A stretch of 64,000 bases of DNA. Origin: an uncultured Prevotella sp. (GTDB lineage Bacteria > Bacteroidota > Bacteroidia > Bacteroidales > Bacteroidaceae). The translations under genes and the position numbers were made by a program. Every line of letters starts with the position of its first letter. Within the stretch, counting starts at the first letter, position 1. The DNA is taken from NCBI GenBank assembly GCA_905234265.1, contig CAJOHJ010000013.1, positions 1 to 64,000 of the forward strand. The letters run 5' to 3'. Positions 36,967-47,267 of this stretch are shown here, piece after piece. The notes below the pieces were generated by a model that was not told the DNA's origin, did no database searches, and was given only the letters and a program-made list of their open reading frames with translations.

Positions 36967-37001
36967 CACCCGCAACACATGACAATGACGTGTTGCGGGT
37001 G
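36967..37001 (-). terminator. Intrinsic terminator of the 37020-37799 gene
   Basis: cacccgcaacac / gtgttgcgggtg followed on the minus strand by T-run. Confidence 0.85.
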
Positions 37002-37019
37002 CTGCGGATGCAGTAATGC

Positions 37020-37799
37020 TTATTTTCTGCTAATCTTCTTGCCGCCCTTGATGATGATGCCCTTGCCGTTGGCCACTATGCGGCGGCCGTTGAGGTCGTA
37101 GGCTGTTGCGGCATTATCGGCAGAAGCAGCCACGGTGCTGATGGCGGTAGCTTCGCTGAGGCTGATGTGGCTGATTTCCAGCTCAGAGGCTGTGGCCGAC
37201 TGCTGTTCCCATGCGAAGCCGCAGCGTGTGGGCAGGAACGACTGCTCGCCATTGGTGCGCATCAGAATGCTTTCCAGCACTTCCTTGTCCTGCTTGGCAG
37301 GTATGCCGTAGAGTCCGTCCTTGGTGCGTGTCGTCCAGCTGCTGCCGAAGACGATGCGGTTGCCGTTGTCGTCGGTCTTTACGATTGCCGTCGGCTGGGC
37401 GGCGTCCTGTGCGTTGGTGTTCTTCACGCGCAGATACTGTGCCTTTGGCGAGAAGATGAGGTATGGCACTCCGGCCTCTATGCCGTTGTCGGTGCAGTCG
37501 GTGAAGAGCAGACTCAGTGTTGAGCCTTCCTGCCTGATGCCTACGAAGCGCTCTACGCGAACGCCTGCTGCGGCAGCCTGCAGCTGCTCGGCGTCGAGTG
37601 CCACGGGCAGGCAGAGGCTGTTGTAGCCTGCCATCAGGTAGCGGTTCAGCTGCACCGTCTGCTCTGTGTTGGCAATCTCGCTGACCTTAAGCGTCTGGTT
37701 TTCAGCATAGATGTTTTTCACTCTTGTTTGTGCTGCGGCATTGGTGCCTGCCATTGTGGCTACGGCTGCCATGATGAGTACAAGATGTTTCATAAGCAT
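37020..37799 (-). CDS. Secreted protein with C-terminal sorting-like tail
   Basis: Signal peptide; YNSLCLPVALDAEQL; AYDLNGRRIVANGKGIIIKGGKKISRK. Confidence 0.65.
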   Translation of the reverse strand: MLMKHLVLIMAAVATMAGTNAAAQTRVKNIYAENQTLKVSEIANTEQTVQLNRYLMAGYNSLCLPVALDAEQLQAAAAGVRVERFVGIRQEGSTLSLLFTDCTDNGIEAGVPYLIFSPKAQYLRVKNTNAQDAAQPTAIVKTDDNGNRIVFGSSWTTRTKDGLYGIPAKQDKEVLESILMRTNGEQSFLPTRCGFAWEQQSATASELEISHISLSEATAISTVAASADNAATAYDLNGRRIVANGKGIIIKGGKKISRK

Positions 37800-37871
37800 G
37801 TTTTTTGTTGGTTATTATAGTGTTCTGAGTGCAAATATACGCATAATGAATGTTTTTTGCAAGCAAAAGTT

Positions 37872-40800
37872 TTATTTTTTCTCAGCTTTCTTTCTGTTCT
37901 TGCCGATGCCGAACAAGTCGCGCAGTCCGCTGAAGTCTTTCTTCATGATTACTCCGATGCCCTGTGTGTTCAGTGTCGAGCGTGTGAAATAGCGGTCGTT
38001 GTTCTGGTTGTAGACTTTCAGTGCCAGGTTGCCGTTGGGCAGCAGCAGGTAGCGGATGTCGAAGTCGCCGATGAACGAGGGTGTGGTGGTTGTGGCGTTA
38101 TCGCGATAGCCGAACTGGCCGTTGATGAGCAGGCGGTTGTTCAGCAGCCTGCCGCTGACGAGTCCTTCGTATTCGGCATTGTTCCAGCCCTCGTCGCCGG
38201 TGGAAATGTTGGCGCCGAAGTTCCAGTCGCTGCTGTTGACGACGCTGCTCAGCACGGAGTTGATTTGTCCGCTGAGCGTTCCCGACAGCAGGCTCTGCAT
38301 GGCCAGCGACGTCTGGCTGCGGTCGTTCTCGTCGCTGGCGGAGTTGTTGGTCTGCTGCGGATAGAAGCGGCCTACGGCCAGCAGGTAGACGACTTGCTGG
38401 TTCAGCTCTTCCTGGCTGTTCAGCACAGAGCGCACCATCTGCTTCTCGTCGGTGCTGACGGTGGGCATGTCAAGGTCGAAGCTTACGGCAGGGCTCTTGG
38501 CCTGTCCGCCGATGTCCATCAGGCAGTCCACGCGCACGGTGTTGGAAAACGACCGCCCCACGTTGAGGTCGCTGAGGCTGACGCCGCTGACGGTGTACTT
38601 GGCCTGCAGGTTGAGGGCCGCGTCGTAGGGGTCGCCGCTGAACACCACTGTTCCGCCGTCGTTGAATACGAAGTTCTTGCGTATGATGTCCTGGATGGTT
38701 ATGTCGTAAGTGCCGTTGCTGACCCTGTAGGTGCCGAACATCTGGAAGCCACCTTTATTATAATATGACGTGCTGAGAACGCCGCTGCCGTGCAGCGTTA
38801 TGTAGTCGTTGGTCTTGGAGTCCATGAGCAGGCGTATCGTTGCGTCGGGCGTGGCGTTGATGCGCAGTGCAAGATGCATGTCAGAGCGGTAGTCGGGCGA
38901 CGGGTCGTCGGCAGTCGCTTGCCTGCTGTCGGCCCTCAGCTGCAGGGTGTCGGGCGTGTTGGCTTTTCCCCATTCAATGAATTCCTGGTTGGCCACGGCG
39001 TCGGGGTTGGCGGCATTGTAGACGAAGGTGCTGCCGGGCTGCGGTGTGAAGTCGCCCTCTATGCGTGTCTCGTTGGCAAGTCCGTGAATGCCAGCGCGGC
39101 CCGTGGCAAAGACGGTTCCGTAGAAGGTGTCGTCGCCGAAGTCCTTGAAGTCGTAGGCCAGCAGGTTGTCGGCGTCGACGTAGATGTCGTAGGTGAGCTT
39201 GGTGAGGTGCTTGTGGTGTATGCCTCCTGTCAGCACGCCGCGGTGGCCGTGCTTGTCGTAGATATTGCAGTCGGCGAATATCATCTCGTCGGGAATGCAG
39301 CGCAGCGTGTCGCTGACCATGTTGTATGTGCATCCGAGAGTCTTCACGTGTGCACTGCCGTTGAGCACCAGCTCGCCCTCGATGTTGATGGCGCTCAGCG
39401 GTCCTATCAGCCTTACAGCGCCGTTGGCATGCCCGTCGATGTGGCTTATGAAGCTTGACGTGAACGACTGTGCGAAGTCCAGATAAGTGCCTTCTGCCAC
39501 TATTTGCAGGTTTATGGAGTCGCGCTGTGGCGTGACGTATCCGTCGATGAGCGTCCTGGCCTCCGGCCCGTCGTTGCTGACGGCATGGATGTCTATCTGC
39601 TCGCGGTCGTTGTTCCATAGGGCTTCGGCCTGCAGCGTACCCATGCGCCCCTGCTGGAACAGGAAGTCGCTGACGGTCAGCGAGGCATTGGCCTGCAGGT
39701 TGCCGAAGGCTCCCTTGATGGTTGCGCTGCCCGAGGCAAGGCCGTCGAAGCTGACGGCGTCGAAGTCTACCAGGTCCAGTATGTATGCAATGTCGATGCC
39801 CTGCAGCTCTATGTTCAGCGAGTCGCTGGCCATGTCGGAGGCTGTGCCGCTGACGGTGATGAACTGCTGGTCGTGCTGGATGGCAAACTGCGGCACGTCG
39901 AGGCGGCTCTTGGAGTAGATGATGTATGCAGGGTCTACGTCCCACAGCTTGCCGCGCATGTTGATTACCGACGGATTGACGCTGATGTATGCCGTCTGCT
40001 GGCCGTCCAGTGTGGTGTCGAAGGTGGCAGCCGCGTTGAACTGTCCGCTGTAGCTTTCCCTGGCGTGGTTGTCCCAGTCGAGGAAGACCGTCAGCAGGTT
40101 GTCGTAGGCGCTGCCCTCGGCATGTATCTGTAGCGGAGAGTCACCGCTGTCCGACTCTTTGCATAGCCTGACGTCGTATTTCAGCGAGTCGCTTGGCGAA
40201 GAGATGGATAGCGAAGCGTTGCTGTAGCTGTTGTCGCCGATGGCAAACCGGGGGATGTCGCACTCCATGGCGAGCTGCCCCAGGGCATCGTTGATGGCGG
40301 CGTGAAGGGTCAGCGGACGGTCGAGGCGTAGCGGTACGCCAAACAGCCGCTGCAGCCAGTCCGACTTGCTGAGCGACAGCGAAATGGCAAAGTCGTTGTC
40401 AGTGGCCACGGTGCCTTTCGGCATTCCCGGCAGGGTGGGGAGTCGGTCGGCAATGATGTTTGTGAAGCTGCGCGTCAGGGTGGGATAGTCGAAGCTGCCG
40501 GTGATGGTGGCGTCGCAGAAGTCGCTGGTGACATCCATGAAGTGAATGCCCTCGTCGTTATAGCCGCTCTCGATGACCAGCTGGGCGAGGTCGTAGCTGC
40601 CGTCTGCCGAGAGCATGGAGAAGTCTGACAGCCTCACGGAGCCTATGATGTTGTCGAGCCTGCTGCCGCTGACGTTAATCTGCAGGTCGCCGATGAAGTT
40701 GGCGTCGCCCCACTGGCTGGTAAGGTTGAGGGCCTTGGGCTTGAGCGTCATAACGTTGGCGGTGAGCTGCAGGGTCTGGCTGCTGCCTTGGCGCAGGTAT

Positions 40801-42299
40801 TCGCCGTCGATGTTAAGCCCCAGGTTGTTGTCGTCGGCCTTCAGCGTGCCGCTGATGCTGTTGCCGGCGTATGTGGCATTGAGGTCGATGTTTTCGTAAC
40901 TGTAGCCTTTGATTTCCAGCAGTCCGACGGTTCCTGTGGCATTGACGGCCGGCGGCATGCCGGCAGGAATGCTGCCGTCGAAGGCAATGTCGGCTGTCAG
41001 CAGTCCGAGGTCTTTATTGGCGGTTAGCTGCTGCAAGTTGATGTCGGTGGCGGTAATGTTTCCCTTTATGTTCCGCCTGGGGTCGGATGCTGCCGAAAGG
41101 ACTATGTTGCCGGCCTTGCTGTCAATGCTGGCGGAGGCGGCCATGTCGCCTGCGGCCGAGCCGGACAGCGACCCCTTGCCCGTAAAGTTTTCAATGCGCT
41201 GCACAACTCCGGGAAGCTCTATGCCCAAGGCTTGCAGGCTGGTGGTCAGCGAGCTGGCGGCAGCGGTGGATGCCGACAATTCGTTGATGGAAGCTTCAAA
41301 CTGGGGGGTGGTTGCAATGTGGCTGACGCTGCCGTCGGCACTGAGCGAAAAGTCTCTGTTGTCGGTGCTGGCCAGCAGGTAGGCCCTGGAAATGTTGTCG
41401 CCGGTGCCGCTGACGGAAGACTCTAAATGCAGTTGCGTGCTGCTGTCTTTCAGCCTGGGCAGCAGAAAGGCCAGGTCGGCCAGCGACAGCACCGACGGGG
41501 CAAGACTGCCGCCGAAGCGCAATGACGGCAAGGACAGTGTGTCGGCATCGAAGCGGTAGGTGGCTGCAATGTCGCCGAAACGGATCTGCGTGGCTGGCAG
41601 CTCCACGGAGGCATCTTGCAGAAGGCTTTGGCACGTGCCGCCGGAAAACTTGAAGCCGAGCTTCTTGACATTCAGGCCCGACTGCTCCGTGAATGACAGT
41701 CGTTTGACGTTTATGTCTATGGAGTCGCTGCTGAGGTGCTTGAGGATGATGTGGCTGCTGATGTTGCTGAGCAGAATGTGGCTGGCATTGAACAGACCGG
41801 GAGTCTGCGGCGCGTCGAGACAGTTGTAGCTGACGCTTGAACGGCGAACAATCATTGAGTTGACGCGTATCTGCGGAAGCTCGCTGCTGGTGGTGTCTTT
41901 CGATGCCAGGGAGTCAAGGACGAACTGAATGTTCAGTGGGGAGGCCTTGGTGGCCCGGCTGAGACTGACATGCGTGCCAAACAGCTGGGCTGTCTGCACG
42001 GTGACCTTGCCTTCTAAAAGCGACGACAGGCTCATGCGGACCGACAAGCGCCCAGACTTGAGCATCTGACAGCCTTTCTGGTCAAGCATGCTGACATCGT
42101 AGAGCGTAAGATGGTTGGGCAGGTCTATCTGCGTAAGGCCTATGGTCACGCTGGTGCCAAGGCGATGGGAGAGAAAGCCGGAAATCTTGCGCGCCGTGAA
42201 CTCCTGAAACCAGGTGGTATTGAAAACCAGCATGGAGACAATGTATAGTCCGAGAACCGACCATACAATAAAGTTGAATATGTGCTTCAAAGGTTTCAA
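37872..42299 (-). CDS. tamB: Translocation/assembly module TamB-like protein
   Basis: 1475 aa, N-terminal membrane anchor, C-terminal DUF490-like region (NVGRSFSNTVRVDCLMDIGGQAKSPAVSFDLDMPTV). Confidence 0.85.
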   Translation of the reverse strand: MKPLKHIFNFIVWSVLGLYIVSMLVFNTTWFQEFTARKISGFLSHRLGTSVTIGLTQIDLPNHLTLYDVSMLDQKGCQMLKSGRLSVRMSLSSLLEGKVTVQTAQLFGTHVSLSRATKASPLNIQFVLDSLASKDTTSSELPQIRVNSMIVRRSSVSYNCLDAPQTPGLFNASHILLSNISSHIILKHLSSDSIDINVKRLSFTEQSGLNVKKLGFKFSGGTCQSLLQDASVELPATQIRFGDIAATYRFDADTLSLPSLRFGGSLAPSVLSLADLAFLLPRLKDSSTQLHLESSVSGTGDNISRAYLLASTDNRDFSLSADGSVSHIATTPQFEASINELSASTAAASSLTTSLQALGIELPGVVQRIENFTGKGSLSGSAAGDMAASASIDSKAGNIVLSAASDPRRNIKGNITATDINLQQLTANKDLGLLTADIAFDGSIPAGMPPAVNATGTVGLLEIKGYSYENIDLNATYAGNSISGTLKADDNNLGLNIDGEYLRQGSSQTLQLTANVMTLKPKALNLTSQWGDANFIGDLQINVSGSRLDNIIGSVRLSDFSMLSADGSYDLAQLVIESGYNDEGIHFMDVTSDFCDATITGSFDYPTLTRSFTNIIADRLPTLPGMPKGTVATDNDFAISLSLSKSDWLQRLFGVPLRLDRPLTLHAAINDALGQLAMECDIPRFAIGDNSYSNASLSISSPSDSLKYDVRLCKESDSGDSPLQIHAEGSAYDNLLTVFLDWDNHARESYSGQFNAAATFDTTLDGQQTAYISVNPSVINMRGKLWDVDPAYIIYSKSRLDVPQFAIQHDQQFITVSGTASDMASDSLNIELQGIDIAYILDLVDFDAVSFDGLASGSATIKGAFGNLQANASLTVSDFLFQQGRMGTLQAEALWNNDREQIDIHAVSNDGPEARTLIDGYVTPQRDSINLQIVAEGTYLDFAQSFTSSFISHIDGHANGAVRLIGPLSAINIEGELVLNGSAHVKTLGCTYNMVSDTLRCIPDEMIFADCNIYDKHGHRGVLTGGIHHKHLTKLTYDIYVDADNLLAYDFKDFGDDTFYGTVFATGRAGIHGLANETRIEGDFTPQPGSTFVYNAANPDAVANQEFIEWGKANTPDTLQLRADSRQATADDPSPDYRSDMHLALRINATPDATIRLLMDSKTNDYITLHGSGVLSTSYYNKGGFQMFGTYRVSNGTYDITIQDIIRKNFVFNDGGTVVFSGDPYDAALNLQAKYTVSGVSLSDLNVGRSFSNTVRVDCLMDIGGQAKSPAVSFDLDMPTVSTDEKQMVRSVLNSQEELNQQVVYLLAVGRFYPQQTNNSASDENDRSQTSLAMQSLLSGTLSGQINSVLSSVVNSSDWNFGANISTGDEGWNNAEYEGLVSGRLLNNRLLINGQFGYRDNATTTTPSFIGDFDIRYLLLPNGNLALKVYNQNNDRYFTRSTLNTQGIGVIMKKDFSGLRDLFGIGKNRKKAEKK

Positions 42300-42401
42300 T
42301 ACTGCTTTCTGGAGTTTGCAAATTGCAACAGAAATGAAATAAACAGCTACAAAATTACACTAAAAAGTTGGGAAGTTGGAATATTTTAAGTGATTTTTGT
42401 C

Positions 42402-42430
42402 TTGTCTATGTTCATTTTTTATTAATTTTG
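42402..42430 (+). promoter_or_regulatory. Promoter of the nqr operon
   Basis: TTG (42402-42404), TAATTTTG (42423-42430). Confidence 0.6.
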
Positions 42431-42480
42431 CACCATTATTCAGATAATTGTTAAAAAAAGTATAAATAAATTCCTGTTTC

Positions 42481-43842
42481 ATGACAAATGTAATTAAGTT
42501 ACGAAAGGGCTTGGACATTCGTCTTCAGGGGGCTGCTGCCGAAAAGCTGATAAAGCTGAAGTCTAACGGACAGTATGCTCTTGTTCCTGACGATTTCGAG
42601 GGAGTTGTTCCCAAAGTCGTCGTTAAGGAAGGCGACAGGGTCAAGGCCGGGGAAGCGTTGTTCGTCAACAAGCAGTTTCCAAATGTTAAGTTTGCATCGC
42701 CTGTCAGTGGCGTCGTCCGCGAAATAGCACGTGGCGACCGCCGTAAGGTAATGGCCATCAGGGTTGAGGCTGACAGCGAGCAGCAGTTCATTGACTATGG
42801 CAAGAAAAGCGTAGAGGGAATGGACGCCGGACAAGTGACGGACTCTCTTCTTGAGGCTGGCATCTTCGGCTATATCAATCAGTTGCCTTATGCTGTGTCT
42901 ACCAATGCCGACACGATGCCTAAGGCCATTTTTGTGTCTGCACTGAGGGACAAGCCGCTGGCATGCAAGTTTGAATACGAAGTGGAGGGACAGGAAAAGG
43001 ACTTCCTGACGGGCCTTGTCGCACTGTCGAAAATAGCAAAGACATACGTTGGCGTCGGAAAGGACTCTTCGCTCATCTCCACACTCTCGTCGCTCACGTC
43101 CGACAGCATTGAGGTGAATGTTTTCGACGGCAAATGTCCGGCAGGCAATGTAGGCGTACAGGTGAACAATGTATCGCCGGTCAATAAGGGTGAAGTCGTC
43201 TGGACAATAGGCGACCCGACTGTCGTGTTGTTCATCGGCCGCCTGTTCAATACCGGACGTGTGGACCTTACCCGTCGCGTGGCTCTCTGCGGCAGCGAGG
43301 TGTTGCAGCCTGCTCATGTGGACATGCTGGTAGGCGAGGAACTCTCGACGCTGCTTTCTAACAGCTACGACGCATCACACTCTGTGCGCATCATAAATGG
43401 TAATGTGCTTACGGGCAGGCCTACTACGAAGGACGGCTTCCTTGGGGCGCATGCCTCTGAGATTACGGTCATCCCTGAAGGCAATGACGCCGATGAAATG
43501 CTGGGATGGATAATGCCGCGCTTCGGACAGTTCTCTGTCAACCGCAGCTACTTCTCGTGGCTCCTGGGCAAGAAGGAGTATGCGCTGGATGCACGTGTGA
43601 AGGGCGGCGAGCGTCACATCATCATGAGTGGCGAATACGACCGCGTGCTGCCGATGGACATCTATGGCGAATATCTCATTAAGGCCATAATAACCGGCGA
43701 CATTGACCGCCAGGAGGCACTGGGCATCTACGAGGTGGCACCTGAAGACTTCGCTCTGGCGGAGTTTGTTGACTCTTCAAAGCTGGAACTGCAGCGCATC
43801 GTCCGCGAAGGTCTGAACATCCTACGCAAGGAGAATGCATAA
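42481..43842 (+). CDS. nqrA: Na+-translocating NADH:quinone reductase subunit A
   Basis: IKLRKGLDIRLQGAAA, VVKEGDRVKAGEALFVNK; first gene of complete nqr operon. Confidence 0.95.
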   Translation: MTNVIKLRKGLDIRLQGAAAEKLIKLKSNGQYALVPDDFEGVVPKVVVKEGDRVKAGEALFVNKQFPNVKFASPVSGVVREIARGDRRKVMAIRVEADSEQQFIDYGKKSVEGMDAGQVTDSLLEAGIFGYINQLPYAVSTNADTMPKAIFVSALRDKPLACKFEYEVEGQEKDFLTGLVALSKIAKTYVGVGKDSSLISTLSSLTSDSIEVNVFDGKCPAGNVGVQVNNVSPVNKGEVVWTIGDPTVVLFIGRLFNTGRVDLTRRVALCGSEVLQPAHVDMLVGEELSTLLSNSYDASHSVRIINGNVLTGRPTTKDGFLGAHASEITVIPEGNDADEMLGWIMPRFGQFSVNRSYFSWLLGKKEYALDARVKGGERHIIMSGEYDRVLPMDIYGEYLIKAIITGDIDRQEALGIYEVAPEDFALAEFVDSSKLELQRIVREGLNILRKENA

Positions 43843-43888
43843 ATCGTAAATTGTAAGATTGGAAATAGTTAAATTGTAAATTACATTT

Positions 43889-45043
43889 ATGAAAGCATTA
43901 AGAAATTATCTCAATAAAGTGAAACCAAACTTCGAGGAAGGAGGCAAGTTGCATGCCTTCCGCTCGATATTCGACGGTTTCGAGACGTTCCTCTACGTTC
44001 CCAACGAGACTTCTAAGACGGGTGTCAACATTCATGACGCCATCGACTCGAAGCGCATCATGAGTATGGTTGTCATCGCCCTGATGCCGGCAATGCTGTT
44101 TGGCATGTACAATGTTGGATATCAGAACTATCTTGCTGCTGGTACGCTCGAGACGGCATCATTCTTTGAAGTATTCTTCTACGGTTTTCTTGCCGTACTG
44201 CCTAAGATTCTCGTTTCTTACATCGTTGGCCTCGGCATCGAGTTCGCCTGGGCGCAGTGGAAGGGCGAGGAAATCCAGGAGGGCTATCTCGTCAGCGGAA
44301 TACTTATTCCGCTCATTGTGCCAATAGGCTGTCCGCTGTGGATGTTGGCATTGGCCTGCGCCTTCAGCGTAATCTTCTGCAAGGAAATATTTGGCGGCAC
44401 AGGCATGAACATGTTCAATCCGGCCATTGCTGCACGCATGTTCCTCTTCTTCGCATATCCGTCGAAGATGACGGGCGACACTGTGTGGGTGGCTCAGGAC
44501 AGCATCTTCGGTTTGGGTAACACGCTGCCAGACTCGTTTACGGCTGCAACGCCATTAGGCCAGATTGCTCAGGGCATGAAGCCCGATGCTTCCATCATGG
44601 ATGCAATTCTTGGCTTCATTCCAGGCAGCATTGGCGAGACTTCGATAATTGCAATAGCCTTAGGTGCTATCCTGCTGCTGTGGACGGGCATCGCATCAAT
44701 ACGCACCATGCTGAGCGTATTCATTGGCGGTGCTGCGATGGCTCTGCTGTTCCAGCAGACTGGCGCTTCTGACATGGTTTGGTGGCATCACTTCATTCTC
44801 GGCGGCTTTGCCTTTGGTGCGGTGTTCATGGCTACAGACCCAGTGACTTCTTGCCGGACGGCAAAGGGCCAGTGGATTTATGGCTTTATCATCGGTGCTA
44901 TGGCGGTCATCATTCGTGTAAAGAATGCCGGCTACCCTGAGGGCATGATGCTTGCCATATCCTTTGGCAACATGATTGCTCCTACGATAGACCACTTCAT
45001 CGTGGAGCGCAACATCTCTAAACGCTTAGCTCGTAAAAAGTAA
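43889..45043 (+). CDS. nqrB: Na+-translocating NADH:quinone reductase subunit B
   Basis: Membrane protein; FGGTGMNMFNPAIAARMFLFFAYPSKMTGD (FMN-Thr region). Confidence 0.96.
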   Translation: MKALRNYLNKVKPNFEEGGKLHAFRSIFDGFETFLYVPNETSKTGVNIHDAIDSKRIMSMVVIALMPAMLFGMYNVGYQNYLAAGTLETASFFEVFFYGFLAVLPKILVSYIVGLGIEFAWAQWKGEEIQEGYLVSGILIPLIVPIGCPLWMLALACAFSVIFCKEIFGGTGMNMFNPAIAARMFLFFAYPSKMTGDTVWVAQDSIFGLGNTLPDSFTAATPLGQIAQGMKPDASIMDAILGFIPGSIGETSIIAIALGAILLLWTGIASIRTMLSVFIGGAAMALLFQQTGASDMVWWHHFILGGFAFGAVFMATDPVTSCRTAKGQWIYGFIIGAMAVIIRVKNAGYPEGMMLAISFGNMIAPTIDHFIVERNISKRLARKK

Positions 45044-45073
45044 TTGGTTGAAATCTAAAAAGGTAATAGAATT

Positions 45074-45802
45074 ATGGCTAAGTTAAATACAAATAGTAAC
45101 GCGTACATTATTATATATAGTACGATACTCGTGGTCGTGGTAGCCTTCTTGCTGGCTTTTGTCTATCAGGCTCTGAAGCCAATGCAGGATGCTAACGTGG
45201 CCTTGGACGTGAAAAAGCAGATACTCTATTCGCTGAACATCCGCGACCTTGACGGCGCCGAGGCTGAAGCAAAATATGCTGAGGTGGTGAAAGAGGAAAA
45301 GGATGTGGACGGTCAGAAAGTCTACATCTGCAATATCGATCAGGAAGAAATCTGCGTTATCTCCCTGAAAGGCATGGGCCTTTGGGGCGGCATCAGTGGG
45401 TATATTGCCATTCACAATGAGGACGGCCCGACGGTCTATGGCGCCTATTTCAACCACGAGAGTGAGACGGCCGGCCTCGGTGCTGAGATAAAGGACTCGC
45501 AGGCTTGGCAGGAGAAATTCATCGGCAAGAAAGTCTTCAAGGGTGATGATTATGGACAGATAGCCCTGTCGGTTGTCAAGAAGGTAGAAGACCCGGAGAC
45601 GCAGGTCGACTGTGTCACCGGTGCCACTCTGACTTCCAATGGCGTGAACGACATGCTTCACGCCGGTTTGAAGTCGCTGATGCATGAGATACAGAGTGCA
45701 GCATCAGAAATCCAGAACTCAGCAGACTGCTGTGACGGAGACAAACCTGCCTGCTGTGCTGACGAGAAGAAAGACTCTTGCTGTACGGCTCAGGACAGGT
45801 AG
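45074..45802 (+). CDS. nqrC: Na+-translocating NADH:quinone reductase subunit C with Cys-rich C-terminal tail
   Basis: GLWGGISGYIAI, VDCVTGATLTSNGVNDML (FMN-Thr motif); tail DCCDGDKPACCADEKKDSCCTAQDR. Confidence 0.95.
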   Translation: MAKLNTNSNAYIIIYSTILVVVVAFLLAFVYQALKPMQDANVALDVKKQILYSLNIRDLDGAEAEAKYAEVVKEEKDVDGQKVYICNIDQEEICVISLKGMGLWGGISGYIAIHNEDGPTVYGAYFNHESETAGLGAEIKDSQAWQEKFIGKKVFKGDDYGQIALSVVKKVEDPETQVDCVTGATLTSNGVNDMLHAGLKSLMHEIQSAASEIQNSADCCDGDKPACCADEKKDSCCTAQDR

Positions 45803-45847
45803 ATGACAAATCGTAAATTGTAAATTAGTAAATCGTAAATTACAATT

Positions 45848-46471
45848 ATGGCATTATTCAGTAAACAAAATAAGGAGGTTTTCACAAACCCGTTAAATAT
45901 AGACCACCCGATTTTGGGCCAGGTCTTAGGTATTTGCTCGGCACTTGCTGTTACGTCGCAGCTGAAGCCGGCCATCGTCATGGGCTTGGCAGTGACGGTG
46001 ATTACCGCGTTCTCGAATGTTATCATATCCATCATCCGCAACACCATTCCAAACCGCATCCGCATTGTGGTGCAGCTGGTGGTTGTTGCCGCATTGGTTA
46101 CCATCGTCTCGCAGATTCTTAAGGCATTTGCCTACGATGTCAGCGTGCAACTGTCGGTATATGTCGGACTGATTATCACTAACTGTATCCTTATGGGCCG
46201 TCTTGAGGCGTTCGCCATGATGAACAAGCCCTGGCCGTCGTTTCTTGATGGTGTCGGCAACGGACTTGGCTATGCCATGATACTTGTGATTGTCGGCGCA
46301 TTCCGTGAGTTCTTCGGCCGCGGCTCACTGCTGGGCATACAGATTATCCCTGACAGTTTCTATGATTTCGGCTATGTCAACAACGGCATGATGACGATGC
46401 CTGCAATGGCTCTTATCCTGGTGGGTTGCGTCATCTGGATACACCGTGCATATTTTTATAAGGAGAAGTAA
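45848..46471 (+). CDS. nqrD: Na+-translocating NADH:quinone reductase subunit D
   Basis: PILGQVLGICSALAVTSQLKPAIVMG; operon context. Confidence 0.95.
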   Translation: MALFSKQNKEVFTNPLNIDHPILGQVLGICSALAVTSQLKPAIVMGLAVTVITAFSNVIISIIRNTIPNRIRIVVQLVVVAALVTIVSQILKAFAYDVSVQLSVYVGLIITNCILMGRLEAFAMMNKPWPSFLDGVGNGLGYAMILVIVGAFREFFGRGSLLGIQIIPDSFYDFGYVNNGMMTMPAMALILVGCVIWIHRAYFYKEK

Positions 46472-46474
46472 GTT

Positions 46475-47101
46475 ATGGAACATGTAATTAGTTTATTATT
46501 CCGGTCGATATTCGTCGACAATATGATTTTCGCCTTCTTCCTCGGCATGTGTTCGTACCTTGCCGTTTCGAAGACCGTGAAGACCTCGTTGGGCCTTGGC
46601 TTGGCGGTAACCTTTGTTCTTACCGTGACAGTCCCCGTCAACTATCTGTTGCAGACAAAGGTGCTGGGCGACGGCTGTCTTATAGAGGGCGTTGACCTGT
46701 CATACCTTTCGTTTATCCTTTTCATTGCCGTCATAGCCGGAATGGTGCAGCTTGTGGAAATGACCGTCGAGAAATATTCGCCGTCGCTCTACGCAGCCCT
46801 GGGCATCTTTCTGCCGCTGATTGCCGTCAACTGCGCCATCATGGGTGCCTCGCTCTTCATGCAGCAGCGCATATTGATGGATGCCAGCAACTCGCAGGCC
46901 ATCACCTCCGTGTGGGATGCCATCGTCTATGGCCTTGGCTCCGGTCTTGGCTGGACACTTGCCATCGTGGCCTTGGGTGCCATACGCGAGAAGATGCAGT
47001 ACTCCGATGTCCCCAAGCCCCTGCAGGGCCTCGGCATCGTGTTTATCACCGTCGGCCTTATGGCTATGGCAATGATGTGTTTCTCTGGCTTAAACATATA
47101 A
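46475..47101 (+). CDS. nqrE: Na+-translocating NADH:quinone reductase subunit E
   Basis: [42 protein letters not shown]. Confidence 0.96.
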   Translation: MEHVISLLFRSIFVDNMIFAFFLGMCSYLAVSKTVKTSLGLGLAVTFVLTVTVPVNYLLQTKVLGDGCLIEGVDLSYLSFILFIAVIAGMVQLVEMTVEKYSPSLYAALGIFLPLIAVNCAIMGASLFMQQRILMDASNSQAITSVWDAIVYGLGSGLGWTLAIVALGAIREKMQYSDVPKPLQGLGIVFITVGLMAMAMMCFSGLNI

Positions 47102-47111
47102 GAGACGGAAA

Positions 47112-47262
47112 TCCACCCAAGCCCTCCCCAAAGAGGGACGTTTAGAATGTTAAGCACTGGTGGGTAATACGATAAGATAAGCATAATGTATAACAATTAA
47201 TAAAAAGGAGACCCCTGTAAGTAATCAACATCCCCTCCCTTGGGGAGGGGCTTGGGGTAGGC
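47112..47262. repeat. Inverted pair of cccaagccctcccc-type palindromic repeats between nqrE and nqrF
   Basis: tccacccaagccctccccaaagaggga (47112-47138) versus reverse complement of tcccctcccttggggaggggcttggggtaggc (47231-47262). Confidence 0.85.
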
Positions 47263-47267
47263 TTTCT

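Noticed and set aside
36631-36978. N-terminal extension of rpsA ORF (MLRVFFCLCLTPPCRDNFVTCRDNFVT...)
   Set aside because: It is translation of the non-coding array and leader; the true S1 start is MSELTKN at 36630, downstream of a good promoter.
43841-43888. nqr spacer repeats (aaattgtaa, aaatcgtaaatt) as 21-bp repeats
   Set aside because: Measured offsets are 22-23 bp, so they were excluded from the 21-bp set; they may be ordinary AT-rich spacer repeats.
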